Below, in pieces: positions 57,873-64,000 of a stretch of 64,000 bases of DNA (positions are counted from its first letter, which is position 1; every line of letters starts with the position of its first letter). The DNA comes from Anaeramoeba flamelloides (Eukaryota > Metamonada > Anaeramoebidae), in NCBI GenBank assembly GCA_027625915.1, contig JANTQA010000047.1, forward strand, positions 10,044,001 to 10,108,000. Reading direction: 5' to 3'. The notes beneath the pieces are model-generated. The model did no database searches and was not told the DNA's origin. It saw nothing but the letters and a program-made list of their open reading frames with translations. A program made the translations under genes and the position numbers.

Positions 57873-60800
57873 ATGATTTCTCTTTTTACAATTGGAATTT
57901 TTGGGGTTTTAATTCTTATATTAATAATTTTGTCAATTGGTGCCAAACGGTATCGAGGAAATCCACAAACAGGGGTAGCAGGGATGAACCTTGGATTTTC
58001 GTTGCTTTTTTCGATGGCTTATAATTTTTTAGAGCAACCAGAAGACAATACAAAAATGGATTATTCCTTATTGAAAAGGCCCACAAAGGACACGATCTAT
58101 GAATACACGTTCAAATATTTTATACTCTTTGTAATTTTGTTAGGGGTTCTCGCAAGCATTAAAGCACGTTACTTTACAAATAGCTTTAATTGGTTCTCAG
58201 TATTTTTCCAAAGGATCGCATTTCTTTTCCAAAGCTTTCTGCTCAGTTTCGCGATGATTGGGCTCGTTTTAAGGATCGTCTTTTTTCAAAAACCGCAATT
58301 GAAATACTTTGAATATTGGACGCTTGCCTTTCTAGCACCAACCCATATCGTGGGGTTCATCCAGACCTTTTACAACCCACGGTACGTCATTAATGCCACC
58401 TACAGCCCCAGCATTGACCATGGGAGTGCTATTAAAAGGGTAAGTTCCATTTTTGCAAAGAAACTGTCGCTTTCTGTGGACGAAACCGAGAAACCATTGC
58501 TTGACAAAAGAAATTCCATCAACCAATCTATGACGGTCAATTTGCTCATGGGATTAAAAATTGTGCAGCTAACAGATATACACGTTGGATCCATCATGAC
58601 CGAGCAACGATTAAAAAGGATCTGCAAATGGGCAGTCAGCCAAAACCCAGACTTGATCTTGCTCACGGGCGACTATTTAACAATTGAAACAAACACAGAA
58701 GCTGGTTGCCAAATTTTAGAGAGGGGGTTGTCTCCACTAAAAGAGCTTTCGAAAGACAGAATTTTTGCTGTTCTTGGGAACCATGATTTGGAATTCAGAG
58801 AGGGTGTCGAAAGGGTGTTTGAGAATTTACAAATTACTTTATTAAACGACGAACATTCGATTGTTAAAATAGACGAAATGCTTATAGAAATAGTTGGTTC
58901 CGATTTCCATATCTCGGGCTACGAATATTTGGATCAACTTGTCAAAAAATTCCCAAAAAGAAATGATGTCGACCTACGAATATTGCTTTTACACGACCCA
59001 AATAATTTCCAATATTTGCCAAACGATACACAATTTTTAGTCTTAAGTGGACACACACATGGAGGACTTGTGGGGCTAAATTGGTTGGGACTGAAGATTT
59101 CAGTTGTTGGTCTCTTAATGCCCGATCAAGGAGTAAGATTTAAATTTGTTGTTTATTTTTGTTTTTTTTTGTTTACACTTATATACACTTTGGTACTCTC
59201 TTTAATTTAGTGTTCAGTTCATTTGAACTTTTATGTTTAGATTCATATTTATTGATCATTAAAAGAATGAAAAGCCAATAGAAATTATCAAATTGATAAA
59301 ATTGGTGTTTTTTTTACAAAGTTATTGACATTTCAGCAAAAACTATTTTATCAAATCCAAAATTCAAAATTTACCCTGCAAATGATCGAAAACCAGAATT
59401 CTAAAGAAGCAAGGTATCTAGCGATCCACTTTGCATTCAGGTATTATTGAATTCAGGTTAAGTATATAAATACACTTGAATATACACTAGATAACCAATG
59501 AAGAAAGAGGTCAAAAAATCGATTTTAAATTTTGTTCTGTTTTTTTTGGAAGAATTAAGAAAAATTTTGGGATCAATAAATGTTTTCGTTCACAATCGAA
59601 AAAAATCCTAAATTTGTTAAAGTTATCAATTTCCTTCAACAGGTATTTTTAAATGGACAAAATTATTACTTTTCAAAATTGGTCAAATTCTCAATTTTTT
59701 TCAAATTAGTCAATTCTATTCAAATATATTGGCTGTAGGCATTTTAAAAAACATTTTCGGAGAGGTTAGAGTATGTTAGGGTTGGTTTGTATGGTATGTT
59801 TGAGTGGTTTGGCCCGGATTTAAAAAAAAAAAAAATAAAAGAGACCAATTAGACTTTTGTAACTTGTTTTAAAGGGAAATAATTTACAACTTAACTTTGG
59901 TGGTTAAAATTGGGTCTCGAACAAATTTTTAAAAATATTTAGTTTTGATGATTTCAAAATTTTGAATTTTCTACAATACAAGTAATAAAATACTCCTAAT
60001 CACAAAACAATCTTTTTGATTTCCCCTCCCACAATCATTAAAAACATTTAAATAATTCCATACCGATGAAAATAATCAAGAAACTCTTCAAAAATACCAA
60101 AAAATTCAATTTGACCAATTTTAAAATTTGATAATATACTCCCATCAAATGACCAATATTGATTAGTAGATTGAATTCCAATATACACAGAATATAAAAT
60201 TCCGATGACCCTTAACTATTTGTGAATAATTTTTCATTTTTACTTCAAGGAAAAAAATAATAGATGAAAATTATTTCACTTTTTATATGACCCAGTTACT
60301 ATTTAATAATTACTGGAAAATTCAAAAATATGAAATGAATTTTTTTATTTCAATTCCAGCTTTTTTAAATTCGATTATTTTGATCTCAAAACACTTCATT
60401 TCAAAGAAGATTTCCAAAGCCTACTTATTTTTCAAAAAAATCTTGTATTTAAACCAAAAACATTTTTTCTTTATTTTTATTCAGGCTGAGCTTAAAAAAT
60501 TTAAAAAATGGAAATTGAAACAAAAAATAGTATTTCATTTTTTTTTTTGAATTTATCAATTTAATTAACATTTTTTTTGTTTAAGGGTGTTCAAGTTGGA
60601 GGTCGCAAAATGCTGTTTTTTTTTTTTTTTTTTTTTAATTGGGGAGGATTAATTTTTTCTCTGTTAGTATAAAGTGCGAAAAATCGCAATTTTTTATGAA
60701 TATTATTCTACTCATTTTGTGGAAAAAGAATTGGCATCTAAGAGGTCTGTAGCATTTCTTATTATTGCTTGATGATATTAAAAAACGTAGAAACATGTTT

Positions 60801-62387
60801 TTGTAAAGACAATTCCTAATTGTGAAACATTATTAAATATTTTGATAACAAGTTTCAAAAATAACATTACAATATTCAATACCAAAAGTATATACACCAC
60901 CCTACACAAGTTGATACAAGACAATATGTTATTTAACACACCACATTATAAAAAAAAAAAAAAATTAGTTTAGCCTAACATAAACCTCACCTCATGCATT
61001 CTTTATCATTTGTAAACAGACCCTAACATGCCATAATATACCTAAAATACACAAAACAGGCACTAACTGCCCCTAAAAGAAGTTTATTTACAGTCTGTAT
61101 TACATGTAAGGCACAAAATTTGAACGAAAGTTATGGTACACAAAAAATTACAAATTATTACACATTTTTTGGGAATTTTTAATTTTTACAGTTTATGTTC
61201 CTAGAATTCAATTTTTGGAGTTTTAATTCGATTATTTTTTTTGTTCCATAACTTTTAATAAAAATTTGTTACTTAAACGTGATACTAACTTCAATTACAT
61301 TGAGAAACAAATAAAGTCTTGTAAAAAAGATAAATATTTTTCTATGAAAATCAAAATTATTTCCAAATTGAATGAAAAGATATTATTACCCTTAAAAATG
61401 TTTTAACTGTGTCCAATTTTTTAGATTTTATTGTTGAAATAAAGGGTGAAAAGAAAGAAACATTTAATCGGGTGGTGAGAGAATTTTGAAGTGACTAAAT
61501 TTCAGATTTGCAATTTAAAGAGCGTCTAGAATAGATACATTCATAAGAAGCATTTGAAACTTAATTTAGTTTTTGAAAAAAATGAATTTTTTGGACTTTA
61601 GTTTATTTTAACAACATAACTAAACTCTAATTGTTCTTCATAAAAACATTACTAATCAAGGAAATTTCCAGATAAAATGAAAAATAAATCAATAAATTCC
61701 TTAATTTTTAGATCTAATAGAATTTCATTTAATTTCTACCAATTAATATATGTTTGAATTATAATTTTAAATCATGCAGGTAAAATTTATTTAACGTCCT
61801 AATTATTACCGTCACTATTGTGATGAGTTACCAAAATTGTAATTTAAAAAAAAATCATCTTTAAAGGATATTTTTTTATATTATATATATATATAATTGC
61901 TATTGTGGGGAACTGTAGAATAATAAGAAGAAAATACTTTATGTTTATTTTATTTACAAATTTAATATTCATTTATTCTATTATATATTAACTTATTCTA
62001 TAATTTTTTTATTTTTCTGTTTTATAAATTTTTTTCTTTTAATCTTAAAAGTGGTTCACAAAGGGAAATAATTTACTATATGTTCATAAAGGAACTGGAT
62101 TTTATGCGTAAGATTTTTTTGGAAATAATCCAATTTACAATTATCTTTAATTTTTTTCCTATATGTTTTGAATCAAATTAATTAATTTTTATTTTCTTTA
62201 TTTAAAATGTGTTTGTGTGTATCTATGTATTTTTCTGTGTATATAAAATAGCCCAATTAGATATGGTGTTACTGGCGAGGAATCAATTATTAAACTAAAA
62301 TTTGAATCACCAATAAGTGATCGTTTAGGAAAGAGAGTTGATTCTTTCAACAGCGAATCTTTACTTTCGTCTCCAAGTGACGATTAA
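57873..62387 (+). CDS. Transmembrane metallophosphoesterase (YkuE/TMPPE-like)
   Basis: Exons 57873..59132, 62052..62107 and 62252..62387 give 483 residues; all joins agree in phase (GGA before GTAAGA, AAAAG before TGG; GC before GTAAGA, AAAATAG before C). The N-terminal half has several membrane helices (1-23, 82-97, 113-138, 146-165). The catalytic calcineurin-like domain shows every metal ligand: DIH at 235-237, GD at 266-267, GNHD at 302-305, H374 in LLLHDP, and GHTHGG at 393-398. The last exons add LLYVHKGTGFYAPIRYG and E, the usual YVxxGxG...PxR...E close of this family, then a Ser-rich tail SLLSSPSDD. Exon 1 read alone runs on into a Phe-rich false end at 59210. The substrate is unknown; it probably acts at an endomembrane or the plasma membrane. 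Confidence 0.92.
59648..60140. repeat. Single copy of the TTAGGGT-word inverted-repeat element
   Basis: It begins ATTACTTTTCAAAATTGGTC, has GTATGTTAGGGTTGG and GTGGTTAAAATTGGGT, and ends with TTGACCAATTTTAAAATTTG, the inverse of the start. About 490 bp and collinear with the nested copies at 33933-34990. It lies in intron 1 of the metallophosphoesterase gene. Confidence 0.65.
60500..60790. repeat. Repeat shared with 56700-56900
   Basis: Shared words are AAAATGGAAA, CTCATTTT, AGAGGTCTGTAG and TTATTACTG-like sequence in the same order and orientation. Diverged, class unknown. It lies in metallophosphoesterase intron 1. Confidence 0.45.
61091..61295. mobile_element. Degraded CAGTCAGTT-family MITE
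   Basis: Starts CAGTCTGTATTACATGTAAG after TA at 61089-61090, continues GGCACAAAATTTGAACG, and the inverse arm is recognisable as TTACTTAAACGTGATACTAA near 61270. The size matches the 197-bp copy; the ends are eroded. It lies in metallophosphoesterase intron 1. Confidence 0.6.
61345..61600. repeat. Fragments of two older dispersed repeats
   Basis: 61345-61445 resembles the 30555-30670 and 32530-32645 blocks (AAAATCAAAATTAT, TTTTAACTGTGT). 61480-61600 resembles 4660-4800 (TTTTGAAGTGACTAAATT, GAAACTTAATTTAGTTTT). Both are in metallophosphoesterase intron 1. Confidence 0.5.
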
Positions 62388-64000
62388 TGAATTAATCTTG
62401 CCTTTTAATTAAACCTGTTTTAAGATAATACTTTATATATATAAATGTCTTGAAGTAACAAAAAAATCATAAAAAAAAAAATAATAAAAATAATTCAAAT
62501 TTGAATATGCAATCATTTTTAAAAAATTTTTTATATTAAAATTAAAATCAGAGTTAATTACAAAATTCCAAAAAATGTTCTAATGAAAAATATTTTAAAT
62601 CTTTCAAATATTTTCAAATTAATTCATTAATTAATTTTTTCTAAAAGAATCTAATCAGAGTTCAGAATTTAATTTCATTTATTAATCAAAAAATAATTTA
62701 TTTTTTTTATTCTGTTAACTTTGTCAAAAAATCATAATTTTAAAAACATATCAAATTTAGTCTGGAACAATTTTAAAAATCACTCAATCGGTCTTGCTTT
62801 TTAAATAGTGAAATGATGATTCGTTAAATTTGTATAGTTATTTATATTAAATCTTCCTATCAAAGATAAATTATTTGAATAGAAAAAAAAAAAGGTTTTC
62901 GAATTACAATTTTTAAAAAAAGATCCAAAACTTTACAAAAATTAAAGATTTCTTTAATATTGTTTTTTTTAAATTGCAGAAAAATTAATTTTATACCAAC
63001 GCCCAATAAGGAATGTGTTAAATTATTCATCTAAAAATTTGAATTTTAATCAATTTGTAAGATTTTATATAAAAATCAAAAATTTCAACACATTTAAAAC
63101 AGTTAAAAGAATCACAATAATACAATTTCATTCAAATTGGAAATAATTTTGATTTTTGAAAAATATTTGTTATTCATTTTTTCATCTTTTAGTTAAAAGT
63201 TTTCATTTCCTTTTTGGAATTACGTAATCTTTTTTCATTTGATCAAAAAATTTTTTCTACTGATTGATATTAGGTTAAAGTTGGGTTATTCAAAATAGAA
63301 GAACTCAAATAAAATTAGTTCATGATATCTAACCATTTGATCGATCAATATTCCTAATAGAATTTAAACAAATTTTCTAATTTATTTTTTTGTTTTTTGC
63401 CCATTTTCAAAATTTTAACAAACTCTTGATTTAATAACATTGATAATTATTTATTTTAATGTTCTGGATATTGTAATTTATAAACAAAATGTTTAGATTA
63501 CAATTAGGAAATGGTTCTAATTGTGTGTTTCTAAGGTTTGAATTGATTAATTAAGATTTTTTTTTAAAAAATTGAATTTTGGTCTGTTCAAATTTATGTA
63601 TTGGGGTTTAGTTAATTTTGCTAATTTAATATTTTTCAGAATATTTATTAAACAGATTTTTTTTAAAAAAAATTAAATTTCGGCTTCCAAAAAATTTAAA
63701 TTAGAGTTTAGTTGTTATTTAATAGTCTTCATAATTTTTTTTTTCATTTTTTTTCATTTTTCAAACGAGTTATTTTTACTTCCAGAATCAAACAAAACCA
63801 CAACTTTATCAAATTAGAGGATTCTAAAACAACCAAAAATTATGAATAAATTGAATCCGATCGATTATATATAATAAAAGAAAACAATTTGTTTCAAATT
63901 GAAGAAATTTAAGTATTTGGAAATATAAAACCAGAAAAGATAAACTTTTTTTTCATTTTTTCTTTTTAGGTACTCAGATCTTGTAAAATTGTTTTTAATT
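62388..64000. other. Gene-free AT-rich end of the window
   Basis: Contains the inverted repeat copy at 63030-63420. Nothing else was recognised. A final TTTTTCTTTTTAG near 63970 looks like a splice acceptor, but the following frame cannot be judged at the window edge. Confidence 0.45.
63030..63420. repeat. Dispersed repeat, copy 3 (inverted relative to 32270-32660)
   Basis: Reverse complement of the 32270-32660 repeat, with matching AATAATTTTGATTTTT, GTTTTCATTTCC, GGAATTACGTAAT, GTTAAAGTTGGGTT-like, AATAGAATTTAAACAAATT and AAAATTTTAAC words. Confidence 0.65.

Noticed and set aside
59133-59210. Extension of the metallophosphoesterase into a Phe-rich end
   Set aside because: This is intron read-through after a GTAAGA donor; the expected family C terminus lies in the exons at 62052 and 62252.
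1-64000. tRNA, rRNA or CRISPR-like arrays
   Set aside because: I looked for B-box-like GGTTCGA words, GC-richer structured islands and regular repeat-spacer patterns and found none; a tRNAscan or Infernal run would be decisive.
1-64000. Bacterial or viral origin of the window
   Set aside because: Spliced housekeeping genes of eukaryotic families and long introns exclude a bacterial contig, and no capsid, integrase or retroviral-type element was recognised.

Overview
This is a very AT-rich, gene-poor stretch of a protist-like eukaryotic nuclear genome. I infer a eukaryote from spliced genes with GT-AG introns, a standard genetic code (TAA, TAG and TGA all end real genes) and eukaryote-only families: DENN, YIPF, gamma-tubulin complex, PIG-X. 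Asn-, Lys- and Glu-rich low-complexity inserts sit inside otherwise conserved proteins, as in dictyostelids or Anaeramoeba-like amoebae, but intronic and intergenic DNA is far more bloated by repeats than in Dictyostelium. The species cannot be named from this window.

I support ten protein genes. A DENN-domain protein is on the minus strand (2463-9458, perhaps to 1952). Next come a coiled-coil/SH3 protein (13735-14940, minus), a small HMG-box protein (18323-19257, plus), a class B-type DnaJ (22673-24058, minus) and an unrecognised seven-helix membrane protein (28325-33455, plus). A YIPF1/2-type Golgi protein (36973-38102, minus) is divergent from TUBGCP5 (38665-42361, plus). These are followed by PIG-X (46898-48490, plus), a reticulon-homology, FAM134-like candidate (54383-55852, minus) and a transmembrane metallophosphoesterase (57873-62387, plus). 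Exon joins were worked out by hand from GT/AG sites, phase agreement and family conservation.

Most of the rest is repeat-derived. There are TA-flanked inverted-repeat elements (three copies at 8049-8536, 24878-25359 and 31591-32092; a CAGTCAGTT family at 6397-7793, 53314-53510 and about 61091-61295; an 864-bp long-arm element at 48652-49515). At least five 3' fragments of one LINE-like lineage all lie on the minus strand, four of them beside a distinctive palindromic tail. Several old dispersed repeat pairs are also present. Three genes carry giant introns (5.7, 3.9 and 2.9 kb) filled with these elements, whereas all other introns are under 400 bp.

Functionally the genes are housekeeping: membrane traffic and organelle shape (DENN, YIPF, reticulon-like), GPI anchor synthesis (PIG-X), microtubule nucleation (GCP5), chromatin (HMG), proteostasis (DnaJ) and membrane phosphoesterase activity. 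They do not form an operon or a visible pathway. The oddest signals are a hairpin-bearing repeat shared in the same sense by the first intron of the HMG gene and the upstream region of the reticulon-like gene, the split reticulon-like protein itself, and the orphan membrane protein.
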